From Mercurialis annua (taxonomy: Eukaryota; Streptophyta; Magnoliopsida; Malpighiales; Euphorbiaceae), in assembly GCF_937616625.2 (NCBI RefSeq), contig NC_065576.1:31708628-31772627 (forward strand): a stretch of DNA of 64,000 nt, written 5' to 3'. The position numbers and the translations under genes were made by a program. Under the pieces are notes generated by a model. That model was not told the origin of the DNA, searched no databases, and saw nothing but the letters and a program-made list of their open reading frames with translations. Positions 34,700 to 48,200 of this stretch are shown piece after piece; within the stretch, counting starts at the first letter, position 1; every line of letters begins with the position of its first letter.

Positions 34700-35043
34700 G
34701 TTTAAAAATGCTAGGACCAGGTGTTTGAATGATACACTGGTTTCATGTGTTTAGCATTTTAGAAATGTATTGGAAATAGAGCAGGTTCGTCAACTGAGAT
34801 TGATGTTTGCGCTCTAGTTTCTTTAAATACAATCGGGATTTTACGAACCCAGTTTTCAGAAATGTGTTCACGTTAAACGAGAAAAAGTTTTCACAATACT
34901 TTCTGAAAACAGATCATACGTGATGTGTGGTCTTGAATTGCGAAAAATTTACAAAAGTTTTTAGGCTTGCTACGGATTTCGGAGCAACCACTTCCATTCC
35001 CTAGCGCCGGTCGCGATTCATGAATTTGGGTCGTGACATTAGA

Positions 35044-35905
35044 TTAAACATTAGAAATAAATTTTATTACATTATAATTAAAATTAAAATTTTAAGTCAT
35101 GATGGTATACAAATTTTAAATAAGATTATATATATTATTTCAAATTTATTTTTAAGTTATGGTAGTCTATATAACCATTATTATTATTATTTAAAAGTAA
35201 ATTTAGTAGTGTATATAAAGTTTGTATGAAAATTGAGTGACTAAATCAGATATTTAATTTCTACACAACCTGCTAAACTTGCCACAAATTGTTTCCAAAA
35301 GAAACCTGCCACATGTAAGATTTTTTTTAGGTGAAAAAACAAAATATGTTACTAAACAAAGTAACTAGCAAAAGCCAGAACACTTTGGTTAATATTTAGT
35401 TCAGTTCTTGGTTAAATATTCAAAGAATTTTAAAAACTGAGCTGAATACTTGATCAACTTTTACTATGCATTGTGTTCAATCACATGGGACATTGATAAA
35501 CAAAATTTTCCATCTCATAATTTTTTATTAACTGTGCTGTTCTAAATTTCTAACTTAAAAAATGAATAAGCCGGCAATATCAACATATGAATATTTAATT
35601 CATCGAAACAGAGAAAATATTTTTCATGTTTCCAATTTTGTATAAATGGACCAAATAGAAAGAAAAAAAAACATAATCCAGTTTATCGAAATATCTCGGC
35701 ACAATTTAAAATTCATTCGATTCTACTGTTTTTAAAATTTGCAATTGCATCATAAAAAATTAAAAATTTATAATTAAACAAATAAATATAAATAAAATAC
35801 TATATATAGAAAATATATAATTTAAGATAATTTCATAAATTATCAATTATCAATTACCTGAAAAAGCTGAGTATATGAAAAATTATCTTGATTCAAAAAT
35901 GTATA
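35044..35905. other. AT-rich sequence without recognised content
   Basis: This is the flank between the solo LTR and the Tat/Ogre-like element. No gene, repeat structure or splice-supported exon is recognised. Confidence 0.55.
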
Positions 35906-35910
35906 AGAAC

Positions 35911-36505
35911 TGATGGAGTCTGCCTTCTGAACCGGTGAATGAGACCTGCAAAACAGGGTAGAAGCTAACCGGACGGTGGTTGTCTGATTAGCTCTCCGAT
36001 GCTAAAGTCAGTTTGGAGCTTTGAGCAGCGTTTAGAGTATATGAATGTAATTGTGATTCTAGGCATACCTCATGCTCCTTTTATAGTAGCCGAATATATC
36101 TTGTAGAGTCGTAATAGGTAAGTGAATCCTACTTTGTAGGGATCGAGCTACCTTGTAGGGATTCACCCTGATTTGTCGTGATCTACCTTATTCAGACATG
36201 AGTCCTATTTAGGAATGTCTTCCTAAATAGTATCGTCTTCCTAAGGTAGAGCTTATCTTTCCATGTTTGGAGTTTGTGTCCAAATAGGAAGATACTTCTA
36301 GATATGGCGATCTACCCGAATCCCGGATTAACGCGCTTTGGGCAGATCCTATGGGATTCGGTCTTCGTCGGTATATTGCCGAATCTCAAGGGATTCAGCG
36401 CCTTCTTCATATATTTAGGTCTTTATGGGGAGTCCGGTATCACCCGAGAATGGATCTCCTATGACTCGGCTTCACTGTATTTATTGTAGGATTCAGTATC
36501 CATCA
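35911..36505 (-). repeat. 3' LTR of the Tat/Ogre-like element
   Basis: TGATGGAGTCTG...TATCCATCA on the plus strand. On its inner side lies a G-run on the minus strand (plus-strand CCCCCCC at 36510-36516), in the place expected for the polypurine tract. Confidence 0.92.
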
Positions 36506-36728
36506 TTAGCCCCCCCGCAAGTGAGCTGAAGTGATTGGTATTTATGCCTTAATAGATTTTAGCTCTTTTGGAGCTAAGTCTTTTTATATTCTGGGCGAGT
36601 CGCTTCATATTACAGGCGAGTCGTTTCGTATTATCGGCGAGTTACATTTCTTCTCTGGTAAGATTCTCTCTATTGCCACGTGCCATCATTTAATGATTTG
36701 ATGAATGCTTGTCATTTTGAAACTCTTT

Positions 36729-38970
36729 GTATTTAAACTTTTTATATATCTTCTTCTTCCTCTTACTTCTATTTCGAAATTATTCTCATTACTCTCATTT
36801 CTGCAATTATCTTTTCCTTATTCTTCATTTGCTTATTCTATTCTTCATAACTCGTTTCTCTAGATTTTCAGGTATGTTTCTTCTTGTTAGTTGTGTTTTG
36901 GATGTTGAAGATGCTTTTCTGCTTTCTTTATTTTTTCACAATCGTTGTTCTGGAAAATGTTTTTCTGTCCTTGGTGTTCTTCAATATGTTCTTCAATATA
37001 TTCTCTGTTTGATCTTTACTTTGTATTCATATTTGTGATTTCCTGTTCTAGATGCCTCTTAGTCGAGTGGAAGATGCATGCACTACTATGGCTATTACCA
37101 GATCAGGGCTTTGTAGGAGCGAAGTCTTGGATATTTATTTTAAGTATAGTTTTCCCTTTGATTATAGGGTAATATTACCTGGTGCCGATATGGCTGCCTC
37201 TGATTCTCCTGGCTCGTCTTGTAGGATGGTTGTTTTTGAAGAGCAGTTCGCCGCTGGTCTTAGGTTTCCTTTAGATTCGTTTTTAGTAGAAGTGTGTAGG
37301 GATTTAAGAGTTACCTTGGGGCAACTTTATCCTGGTACGATTAAAGTAGTGCTCGCCTTTGCAGAGGCGTGTAGGCTTTAGGGTTATGCCCCTTCTCTTA
37401 ATGTGTTGTATTACTTTGTATATTTTAGGAAATGCGATGGTTGTTTCGTATTTGCCCTTGATAGGAAAGGTCGGTCTCGTATTTATCTTCCTTGTCTGAC
37501 CAGCCGCTGGCAAAGGCGTTTCTTTATTGTTTATCATAATTTTGCTTTTCTTCATTTTCGGATGGTTTTTCTTCTCATCAAGTCCGGAGCTGTCTGTCTC
37601 CTTTAAGTTTGTCTGAGTCGACACTTGCTTCTGATTTATCATTCCATAGTGTCTTTCAACGTCCTGTCTTAGATGTTTTGGTTAATAGTCATCTTCGGCA
37701 TCGATGGTTTCCTTTGGAGGATCCTCCTCAAGGCCTGGCGGATCTTTGCTACTCCTTTCTCCAAGGTATATTTATTTGTTTTTAAGTTCACTTGATGTTT
37801 CTTTTTGTAGGATGTCTTCTTCTTCTGACGATTTCCTTTCCGGATTTAAAGTAGATTTGGATGTTCCGATGGGCGGTCCCGAAGCTCACATCGCCGAGCC
37901 TATTCCTGGCGACGTCGAAGTTGCTGTAATTCATGCCGAGGCGGCTATTATTCCTGCCGAGACAGTATTGCCTGCTGGCAATGGTGTTATTGTCATAGAC
38001 GATGATGATGTGGTTAAAGAACCGACAGGTGATGAGGCCGTTACATCTCCACTTCCCCCTCCAGCATCATTTGCTGTTTTGGAAGAGGCCGAGGAGGTGA
38101 ATTCGGGCGGGTTGATTGTTGTTGATCCGGAAGAAATTTTCCCGGATCAAAATACGGATTCTTCGTCTAGAAAGAGACGTCGAGTTAGCGATGATTCTCC
38201 TTCAAGGGAGAGTCTTCCCGGAGGTTCTTCATCTGCTCCCAATCTGGTGCAGTGGGTTGAAGGTCACGATCCGGCTAGTTTACTGAACCCTAGGGTGTTG
38301 GCGGAATACATTCGGACTTTGGCGATTCCTGACGACATTACTTGGTTCTGCTCTAGGCCGGGGCAGGAACTCTCCGATCTTACTTGTTTTCATGGCTTCT
38401 CTGTAAGTTGATTTTTTGTTGAGTATACTGTTTGTTGAATTCGTTATTTCCTTATTGATTTATTTTCTTGTGTTGTAGGCTCTTCAATCTGTTTTGGTGT
38501 TGAATGACCGCCGTCAGTGTGCTGAGGAGGAGGTTGAGCGTCTATCTTCTCTTTTGGCGACGTCCGAGTCTGAGAGGGCGAAATTGGAGGCACCCTTGGA
38601 GGCACCCTTGGAGGAGCATGATTCTCTTTTTGCGCAACTTAAAGCGTAGGATGCGATTAATGACCGCCAAGTCAAAGTGATCGAAAAGAGAGCTAATGAC
38701 TTGACTCAGGAGATCGAAGAGCTCATTCGGATCAATACTCTTGTTGGCGAGGAGAGAAATAAGCTGAGATCAGAGGTAGAAGGGCTTCATATCCGTCTAC
38801 TTGATACGAAGGCTTTTTATTCTGCTTTGATTAGCGAGTATCGTCTTGCAATTGTGAGGAAGCTTCTGGAGCAGAACCCAAATATTGATCTTTCTGGAGT
38901 TAATGGGTTGGATCCTCAAGCCATCGCTCGCGATCTTCTCGATAGGATGTCTAAGGATCGTGCTAAATAG
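36729..38970 (+). pseudogene. Antisense spliced ORF of the element (putative gypsy-type transposon domain, Transposase_28-like)
   Basis: Transcribed opposite to the element. A TATA-like stretch (TATTTAAACTTTTTATATA, 36729-36747) precedes a 5'-UTR intron (36872-37051, GTATGT...CTAG), then an ATG at 37052. The first coding block (FEEQFAAGLRFPLDSF, LGQLYPGTIKVVLAF, then after a stop PSLNVLYYFVYF and WQRRFFIVYH) matches the layout of the plant 'putative gypsy type transposon' domain. Known Tat elements carry such antisense ORFs. A second acidic block starts at 37811 (MSSSSDDFLSGF) and is spliced at 38403-38478 to a coiled-coil end finishing at 38970 (LLDRMSKDRAK). In-frame stops at 37379-37381, 37604-37606 and 38647-38649 break it. 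Its function is unknown. Confidence 0.7.
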
Positions 38971-39537
38971 ACTTTATTTCTTTTGTTTTTTCTTATTGTA
39001 TCTATTTATAATTCGCGATGAATATATTTTCTTTTTGCTTCAATATAAGTGTTTGCTTCTGTTTTATTCAATGTTTCCGAGTTGATGCTTGATTTAGATA
39101 TTCGTTTCGCCCCGGGAGTTATTCTAAACCTCGTTTGGCGTTTTTGCTTTGACAGAGTTAATCTAAACTCTTTTATTTGAGTTAGCACTTGTAATTTTTC
39201 TTTTATTTTGAGTTAATCTAAACTCTTTTTTGGTGATTTGCCTTTTGTGGCGATTCGCCTTTTTTTTGTGATTTGCCTTTTGTGGCGATTCGCCTTTTTT
39301 GACGATTTGCCTTTTCTGAGTTAATCTAAACTCATATTTTCATTTTTTGCTCATCTTTGATTTAATCATTCATGGAAGTTCTTGATTTTTGTTTCTTTAG
39401 TGATTCGTCTGGTTAATCATATAGTAGGGAAATTGAACTTTTATTGATAAAAAGACTGCATACAAAACATTAAAGATAGTTTTGACGCCATCGGGTAAGA
39501 CATAAAATTGTTACTGGTGATGGGTCGTTTTTGTTTC
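38971..39537. other. Spacer at the junction where pol is missing
   Basis: This 567-bp stretch between the antisense ORF and the protease holds short direct repeats (GAGTTAATCTAAACTC about three times, GTGGCGATTCGCCTTTTT about twice) and no polymerase motif. Confidence 0.6.
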
Positions 39538-41943
39538 CTATTCTTCCTTCTTCTCGGTCTTGTTCTCTTGAAGATCTACTACGGACTCGTCGTAGTATTT
39601 CTTGGCGATACTCTGATCTCCTCTCAGCGTCACTACTCCTTTCTCGGTTGGTATTTTCATTGCCAATGCTCTTATGCTAGTCACCGCAGCTGAGTCATGG
39701 AGGAAGGGTCTTCCGAGGATGGCGTTGTATGTTAATTCCATGTCTACTATGTTAAATAGTGACATTACTTTCTTGTTGATTCCTCTCTCTGGGCCAATTA
39801 TCACTTCCAAGGTAACTGCTCCTAGTGGATTGATGGAGGGGCCACCGAGTCCTGACAATGGAATCGGGACTCGGCGTAGCCTTGATGCGGTTCCTCCAAG
39901 CATTTTGTACGCTGCGTTTGTCATAAGGTTCATTGCGCTTCCTTCATCGATTAAGATTCGCTCCATGTTCCACTTTTCAATGATAGTAGTTACTACCAAG
40001 GCATCGATGTGGGGTGCTTTGACATGTTCATAATCTTCAACATCAAAGATTATGGGCGGCATGTGAGTTTCTCTGATGTTCATCACTTCTTTCCTTTTCT
40101 TTCTCCTGATTGTAGAGCTGCTGTGTCCACCTTCATTGATCATATGTATGGTTCCCAGTATCTTGGATGGGCGTTCATCTTCTTTTTCCTTTGGTTTGTC
40201 ATCCCTGCTTCTTTTTTCTCCTTTGTCATTGCTCTTCTCTTTTCGGGCCACGAATTTCCTTAGTTCGCCTGTGTCAATCATTCTTTCGATCTTGACTTTC
40301 AAATCTCTGCAGCTATCCGTTTCATGTCCGTAGTCTTCGTGAAATTTGCAGTATTTTCTGGTGTCCCTTATCTCGGCTTTCATCTTTGGAGGCTATACCA
40401 CATTCTTGACGTTTTCTTTGATCCACATGAGGACGTTAGTTCGGCTGGTGTTCAGCGGTGTGAAGTTGTTCTCGTCATCTCTGGGGTCATATCTCAGTTC
40501 GTACCTTGTCTGGGGGGCGAATCGCCTATTTTCTTCTGGCCTTCCTCTCCTGTCATCGGGTTTCGACTTCGACTTTTCTTTGGATTTCTCTTTCGATTCT
40601 TTTCCTTTTGCTTCTTTTCCACGAATCGCCCTTCACCCTTCGTCTAGCTCGAAGTATTTCTGGGCTATGCCCATCAAGTTCGAGAAAGTCGTGGGTTTAT
40701 TAACTAGTAGCTTGTCTACCAATTTTCCGAATCGTGTTCCTTCTCGCAATGCTTCAGTCGCCATATCGACGTTTAGGTTGTCAATCTTCATAACTTGCTT
40801 GTTGAATCGTTCGATGTAGCTTCGCAAGGTTTCTCCTTCTTCTTGGATGCAGGATCTCAAGATGCTGGCGGTAGTTTTTGCTGGTATGTTTGTTAGGTAT
40901 CTGTTGAGAAATTCTGTGGAGAGCGAAGCGAAGCTCTTGATTGATCCTGGTTTCAATTTGTTGTACCACCTCTAGGCGGTGCCTGTGAGCGTGGTCGGAA
41001 AGACCCTGCATAAAATAGCGTCTGATACGCTGAGTAGCCCCATGGTGGCCGTGAATCTAGATGTGTGATCTCGGGATCTCCTTCTCCGTTGAAGGTTGGC
41101 AGGACCAGTAGCTTCATGCTATACGAGATGGTTTCTTCAATGATCTCGGGCGAGAGAGGTGATCCTTTCAGCCTGAGATCGTCTATATCTAGCTCTTCCG
41201 ATTTTAGCTTTTTGAGTGCTTTGGCGATCTTTTCTTCTAAGTCTTCTTCCACTACGTATGTGGCTTTGCTTTTTTGGGGCGCTTCCGAAGATTCGCCCTC
41301 CCCTTCTTGATGTTTTTTCTTTGGCTGTTTTTTCCCCGCATCTTTGTCTTGTCGCTTGCTTTTTGGTGGGGCATCTTCTTTTTCCTTCTCCCTTCGCTCT
41401 TCTCTCTTTGAATTCAACCCGCTTCGGGCATCATCTTGATTTTGTTCGTTTCTGGGTGTTTCATGTGATTGCTTATTGGACTTGTCTTTGTTTTGATTGC
41501 CTGGGCTTTCTTCGTTGCTTCTAGTTCCATTCTCCCGTTGGTTTCTTGTCTCGTCTCTTTCCTCGTTTCCTCCATTCTGGGGTTCCCTGCTTCTGTTGTT
41601 TTCTCCCCTTGTCTCTCGGCGATTTGGGTTTGCGTTTTCTGTTCTTCCTCTTCTTCTAAGAGCTGTCGGGCTGAAATTCTCCCTTAGGATTTTCATAGTT
41701 TCTTCGTGCCTATTATTCGTTCTTTTGGCTTCACTAGCCAATTTGTCCAGATTTTTTTGGACAGATTCTAGCATCTTTTTGCAGCATCTCGTTGTACGAA
41801 TCTTGTGCTGCCATGCCTGGCATTTGTTGCTCCTCCGATTTTAGGTTGAAAGCAATTGGGTTGCTTCCCCTCATCGGATTAGTTTGGTATTATGGTGTTG
41901 AAAAAGCGGGCCCTCCAGTGTCGCTTTTTTCCCCCGGAGTTGT
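39538..41943 (-). pseudogene. Gag-protease of the Tat/Ogre-like element, broken
   Basis: Read on the minus strand. The first codons are on the far side of the nested element (ATG at about 51725). After it come a coiled-coil-like segment (LDKLASEAKRTNNRHEETMK), a very charged low-complexity stretch (41700-41230) and a retrotransposon gag domain with SPLSPEIIEETI and LPTFNGEGDPEI. After a frameshift near 40956 it continues with LKPGSIKSF-like sequence, FLNRYLTNIPAKT and LRSYIERFNKQV. A stop follows at about 40633. A cysteine-histidine knuckle CKFHEDYGHETDSC comes next (frame 40383-39538), then an aspartic protease-like domain with LIDEGSAMNLM and AILGRPFLH. The usual D-(S/T)-G reads D-E-G. At least two frame breaks and an insertion make it non-functional. 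Confidence 0.82.
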
Positions 41944-44900
41944 TGTAATAACCTGGAATTGCGAGACTTCGAAAAGAGTCGATGAGTCTCATTTTGAATT
42001 GTCAAAATGAGAAAAGTAAGAAATTAAACGGAGTAGTTGGATAAAGAGAAAACGAGTAGGTCGATATTGAAATTTTAATAAGAAAATTTCAATAATAATA
42101 TTCCATAAGAAAGAAGGAATTGGATTAAAGAGATAAAGTTGAGAAAGTGGCTAAAAGTTAACTTTAGCTTAAAATTTGAAAATGAGCTTTTAATTCCCAG
42201 AAAATAGAAATTAAATAGAATATAGACAGGAATTAATATTTATAAAAATAATATCGATAAAATGGTTATCGATAATTATTAAAGTGGAATTTGGACACAA
42301 AAGAGAGAAAAAGTGCAAGTTAGCTCAAAATTGGAATATGAGCGTTTTTGGCTAAAATTGCCAAAAATAAGATATCGGAAAGTGATATTATAAGATATTG
42401 GACTAATATTATTTATTTGGAAATAAATAATATGGAATTGATCGGATCTAAAAGATTTAGCGTTCGACGGACTAAATTGGACGAAAGAAAAGTTACAAAT
42501 TGTGAAGTGAGGAGGTGGCAAGTCTAAGGACTAAAGAGGAACTTAGGCCATATATATAAAAGCAAGAAAAACAAATTAAGAATCAGCAAAACCTCATTTC
42601 TCTAGCTGAAATGAAGATCATCCCGTATGTTCTTCTTCTCCTAACCCTCAAAACTTCATTTGGCCATATCTTTTTCGTTTCTTAACGGAATTGAGCGATT
42701 CTCGCGACCACGGAACGAGGAAAGGATCCTCTATTTAATTATGGCTTCAATTTGAGGTAAAGATTATAATATAAGGTTAGGTTTTCAGAGGTATCAGTTC
42801 GGGGTTTTTGAGTTAAGGTTAAGGGCTTTGTGTATTGATGTTGTAGGATGATCTTGAGTTTATTTGGAGCAAAGTCATGGTGAATTGATGCTTAAAATCA
42901 TTTGGCCAAGGGACATCAACAAGAAAAGGTAATATTCTGAAATCCTAAGCTATATGATTCGGCCTTGAGGTAAAGGTCATGGTATTTGAAGTTTTTATGT
43001 TAGATGATTGATGATCATTTAGTCTAGCTTATGAATATGGTGTTATGAGATTGAAATTTTGATATGTGAAGGTAGAGTGGTATGCGTCTATAAAATAGAA
43101 TGATGTTAAGTGATTATAAATGTTCTATAAGTGTTGGTTTTAAGTCTAATAGCTTAATATTGATGGGAATTGAGTTAAGTTTGAATGTATGAAAGTTAGA
43201 TAAATATTGCAGAATCTGCCCTGCAAAACAGCCTTGTTGAGAGGGTTATATCTCAGGCTATATAGCTCTTAATTAAGTTCTGTTTGTTGGTACAGAAACT
43301 TAAGAGTGTCTTCTAAATATGTCTAGGTTTAGGTTTCTGCGGATTCGGCCTCTAAGTGGCCAAAACAGATCAGAACATTACGACGCGCATAACAGTTCTG
43401 ATTTTCTGGACAGCTCAAGTTAATAAGTTAAGGGCTAGTTTCCGACACCTTCGGGTGCTAGTATTAGTCCGAGACCTAAACAAAACTTGTAGAGGACATT
43501 CTGAACTATAAGAATGTCAGTTTTGTTTAGAGGTCGGACTATTTTACGATTAGAAAACATATTCGACTACGGGGTCGATAATGCGACAAGTTATGCAACT
43601 TGTTTATCTCGAGTCTAAGTATCTATTGATTTAAAATCTCACTCGAGATCTATATGATTTGTCCTAGGTTCGACAAAAAAAAACTAATAGAGGACATGGA
43701 GCTCAGGGAGCTTACGCTATTAATAACGAGGATTTTGGATAAGCAAGCAGTGAGTATATTTTACTTACTCGCATTATCGTAATTAAATCTATGTTAATAT
43801 ACTATATGAGTAGTACTTAAACGCATCGCAAATGTGTATTGTTTGGATTGTTTCGGATTGGATTGGTTGTTTTGTATATGGATTGATTTGTATTGTTTGG
43901 CTTGGATTGTTTGTATTGGCTTGATTTGATTGGATTGGTTTGTGTCGTTTGTATACGGCTTATTTGTATTTCTTTGTATATGCAACTTGTGAGGTGTATA
44001 TGGTTCGAATTAGAAATGTGATATGCATTGTTGGCTATTGGATAGTCATTTTAATTGGTTAATGATGTATTAAAGTGTTTGTTGTTGAAATTGTTTTGAG
44101 ATTTGGTTTTGTGGCCAAATGGTTATTTAGTTGTGCTTAAATGGTTTGACATATATGTTGGTGATATGCCACTCTGTAATGATGTATGTGAGAGGTGCTG
44201 AGTTGTGATATTCACATGTGATTATGTGCTGAGATAGAGATATGCACATGGGAGAATATTTTGTTAGGTGTCAATGCGCATGACATCGGGCTAAGTCCTG
44301 AACGATGGTCGGTGAAGGGAGAAGGGCCGAGCCTGCTAATGAAGTAGAAGGGTTAGCCGTCAGGTGGCCTAGAAAGAGTTTGGCTAGGCTGTAAGCCAGT
44401 GTTGTGTTCCTGGTTACAGACCTAGGGTTTGATTAATTATTACAGAGATGGATATCACAATTGTTGATATGATGTTCATGTCATTATGAGTTTTATAGAT
44501 GTTGAGAATATTGTTGTTAATCATGTCACAGCTAGAACCTTTGGTTGGTTGTGTATGTGAGGTAAAATGAAAATGAGTATTATTTATGAATTAGAGATTT
44601 AACTAGTTTGTAATGGATTAAAAGTATATGTATATGAAAAGTTTGTATTTGCACACAATGGTTTTATAAAGGCGATGCTATTTTGATAATAGGGTGAGTA
44701 ATGTATATCTCACTCAGCTCAAAGCTGACCCCCACAGTGTTTGCTTTCAGGTACCTATATTCTGGACTTGGCTAGAAGTCCATTCTTTGATCGGAAGTAA
44801 ATCTTGTCGTGTGCAGTCCAGACTTCCGTAGTTGCTGCAGTAGTGTCTTGCCTGACCAGAGTTGTGGTCTAGTACAACATTTTGATACAGTGTCGGTTCT

Positions 44901-45208
44901 GATTTGATGTCTTTGTAGTTATATATGTTTTGTACACGGAAGGTGAATACCTGTGATGATATGGTTTTGAACAATAGTATGTATCGGGCTAATACGTACA
45001 TGATACGGAAACAATAAGCCCAAATATTTTGTGTCAATAAGTTACTAGTGTATAAAGATGTGTATATGTATATGCTTCCGCTATAATGCCAATATATGAT
45101 TGATGTTTTGAGAAAACGTTTTAGTGAATTTTAGGCTTGCTACGGGTTTCGGAACTACCATTCCCATTCCCTAGCGCCGGTCTCGACTCGAGATTTTGGG
45201 TCGTGACA
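41944..45208 (+). repeat. 5' LTR of the non-autonomous Gypsy element
   Basis: Near-identical along its length to 48373-51629, with a few small indels (for example an extra base at 49563 and a missing stretch near 51045). It ends with the conserved tail found in all complete Gypsy LTRs of this window. Confidence 0.93.
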
Positions 45209-48200
45209 AAGCAAGTTGGTATCAGAGCAGTTAGTCCAGTTACTACTGCTAATATGGTTTGGGGCAGATTGATATCACTGCCAGTCTGTGATAAGTATTT
45301 GTTTTACTCATAAGGTTACCTAGGAACTACTGCAGCTATAAAAAAAAGTCGTACCTGAGTCTGATTGTCATTGATTGATTGTTTTGTACTAAGGTTGATC
45401 GATCGATTTGTGAGATGTTGTGTGCTTTTTGTGAAGTATGTGGTTGAGGCAAGGATGCGTACTACGTTTCGATAACATATGCATGTGTTTAAGGATTGCG
45501 CCAGTAGTACTTGGCATAACCCTGCACTCGTGCAAAGAGGTAGAAGTAATATTACACGCGCTAGAAAACGCGAACGTGGCATCGTGACTCGAGAAAGGGG
45601 CGAGTCTAGTTAGGCACCACCAGGTATGACCTGATTTTTTGTTGTGTGCCATACATGTTTATATGATTAGCGTGTTTATATGCCATATGTGCTTATGTGA
45701 TTGAAATAATTGTATTGTTTTATTGTTATGTGATTGGTTGATCAGATGGATATTGATGAGATGAAAGCCTAAAGTGTTAGATTAAGAAACCCGCGCACAT
45801 AGGCTTTATCCTAAACGTAGTTGCTTATAGAAGAATCAAATTAAAAAAAACGCATGAAACACATAACATATATGCGACGTGAAACGTAATCCCCTATATT
45901 ACGTTTCCATTACCATGAAAATGGTAAGGGATACTAAAAAAGGAATGGTATGAAAGATTGATCCATGAGCCTGAGAGCTACGTGGTATCAAAGTATGGTC
46001 AAGATAGTGAACGGTAAAGATAAAAGAGTATTGAAACGGGAAAGCAAAAGATTCAGTTAGCAATGTTAAAAGAATAGCATTAGCTATAAAACACTTTGAT
46101 AAGTGTTAAAGGAAAACGATAAGTCCAATATCAAAATTATAATAAAACCCCAATAAAGAATAATAAAAAGCCGTTAATGTCGCAAGGTGTGTAATCTGGA
46201 GGGACTTACTGTGATTTAAAAAAAAAGAGAAGAAATCTCATATTTTAAACAGTGCAATTGTGCTCAGACCTCGCATATGATATGTCATGATCACGTTAAA
46301 CAATGCATATAAAACATGGTTTTCAAAACCATCATGCATCATATCTTCACAAGTAGTAAAAGAAACGTGATTTTATCGAGCAACTCTTTAGTGATGAGAG
46401 GTGTCATCACTCTGAGCTACATTGTACTGATATTTTAAATGATTTGAAAGGAAAGAAGAGATTGAAAGACTAACCGGTTAGCAAAGTCAGAAATGTTTGA
46501 AATGTATTTGTTTTGTAAGAAACCCAGATGTAAAGCCCTGCGACAATAAAGATAAAAGAAACTGGTTAAACAAGAATGAACGTATGTGATAAAACACACC
46601 CCAATATAAGCATTAAGCCCTTATAATAATAAGGTAAGATTGAGATGGTCGATGTAAGGCATGAAGGGTGTCGGTAAGATACCTACGATTGGTACTTACC
46701 TAAATATGAGATGGGAAAAACATAGAAAATGTAAAGCGGAAAGGAAGGAAAAATAAAGACCCGAAACGAATACGGGCCATGGAAAGACCATGTAAGGGTG
46801 AGAAGAATCGAAGGAGTAGTACGTGTATAACGCCTAGTACTCGATAAGAACAAATGAGGAAGGAGCAGATCATAATAAGGTAGTCTGACAGAAAGACACC
46901 TAATATGAAAAATACAGACGTAAGGTAAAAGAATATGGATTTGGAATAATCGCAGGCAGAAGAGTCAAGCAGAAGGACTTGACATAAGTTTAAGATGGAC
47001 CTTACTGATAGATCAGATATTAGTAAGAATCTAATATAAGGAGTACATTGGACTATATTAAGAATTTTACCAATCCCGAATAGACGATTCAAGTTAAAGG
47101 TTGTTAAGTGAAAGATCGTATAAACCTAACTGTAAGAACAACAGTTAGCAAGTGGATAATCAGAGTATTGCAGCGAAAACGTGGTAGAAAAAGATAAGAA
47201 TAGACATGATCGGACGCAAGAAAGATACGAGGAACGTCAAATAAGATGACGTTAGACTCCGATAAACTTGGAAGGTTATAGGATGTGAGACAAAGATAAA
47301 GGCTATCAAGAATAGAAAAACCTAACAAGGAAATGTTTGGAGTAAGATTTAGAAGGAAAAGTAAAAGAGCGACGTTAGTCGAACATAGGATAGGTGTTAC
47401 GCGTTGTTTGGCTTAGGCAAACACGGTAACCCAAATGATAAGAAATACGCTTTAAGATAAAGCAAAAGGTCAATTTTATACTTAATTAGAAATTATAAGT
47501 AAACGATGAGTATGAACGTGAAAGGGATCGTCAGGATGAGATAAGTTGGAATTTACAACTACAAAGCGCAGTTCCCAGTCAGCCCACGAGGCAATGTGTC
47601 GGACAAAGTTCGGACCCCGATACTCGATTACTTTTAATCGAAGTCAATGAACACAAGTAGATAGCATAATATAGATTAAACTTGGATAGTTTAATCATGA
47701 TGTGGTTCAATTGGATTGAGTGTTTTTCAAGCTCAAAGATGACCGAAAAACACGAAGTTAAGCAAGAAAGGCAAGTGTGGCTAGTAGCCAACTTCGAAAG
47801 CGATTTCGGAAACCGAGAAAATGTCGGATGAAGTTCGACTCTTCACGAAAGTTGTAGATTAGGCATTGAATTATAGGGATATGAAATAAAATTTGGAAAG
47901 AGACTGAAATAAATGCTTGGTTCATTGGCCTTAACATCAGCCAGGACGGCAGTTTTGCAGTCTTCCGAATTCAGCTCAAGAAGGCAACTTTGAGGTTGAT
48001 TTCTGATACCTTCGAGAAGGAATCTCAACTCAAAGTCTAAACAGAAGTGGTAGACCACTTTGTCGACTATAAGCATACTAATTTTATTTGGTAAATAGAC
48101 GCTTCTAGATAAGCGGTTTGGATAGCCGAAGTAGGCTCGAGAGTCAGTTTTTGAAAAGTCTAAGTTGACTTAAAATGTTAAGTCAACCAATTGGATTGCG

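Larger units (their letters stand above)
31807..35038 (+). repeat. Gypsy solo LTR, 3232 bp
   Basis: It starts TGTAATACCCTG and ends GGGTCGTGACA, and is flanked by the perfect 5-bp duplication TTAGA (31802-31806 and 35039-35043). No second LTR or internal domain is present, so it is a solo LTR left by recombination between two LTRs. It contains an inverted-repeat array at 33222-33316 and a 182-bp MITE at 34518-34699. The last 80 or so bases match the tails of the other Gypsy LTRs in the window. Confidence 0.93.

Noticed and set aside
40009..41844. Plus-strand Phe/Ser/Leu-rich ORFs resembling membrane proteins
   Set aside because: They are the reverse of the charged low-complexity gag region on the minus strand; apparent hydrophobic helices are complements of Glu/Lys/Arg codons.
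43794..43985. Asn/Gln/Lys-rich ORF duplicated at 50236-50427
   Set aside because: Both copies lie at the same place in the two LTRs and reflect TTGGATTG-type repeats, not a gene.
45217..45228. tRNA-Met gene fragment
   Set aside because: Only the 12-base complement of the tRNA 3' end is present, directly after an LTR, so it is a primer-binding site. The same holds at 2888-2899, 18630 and 55733.
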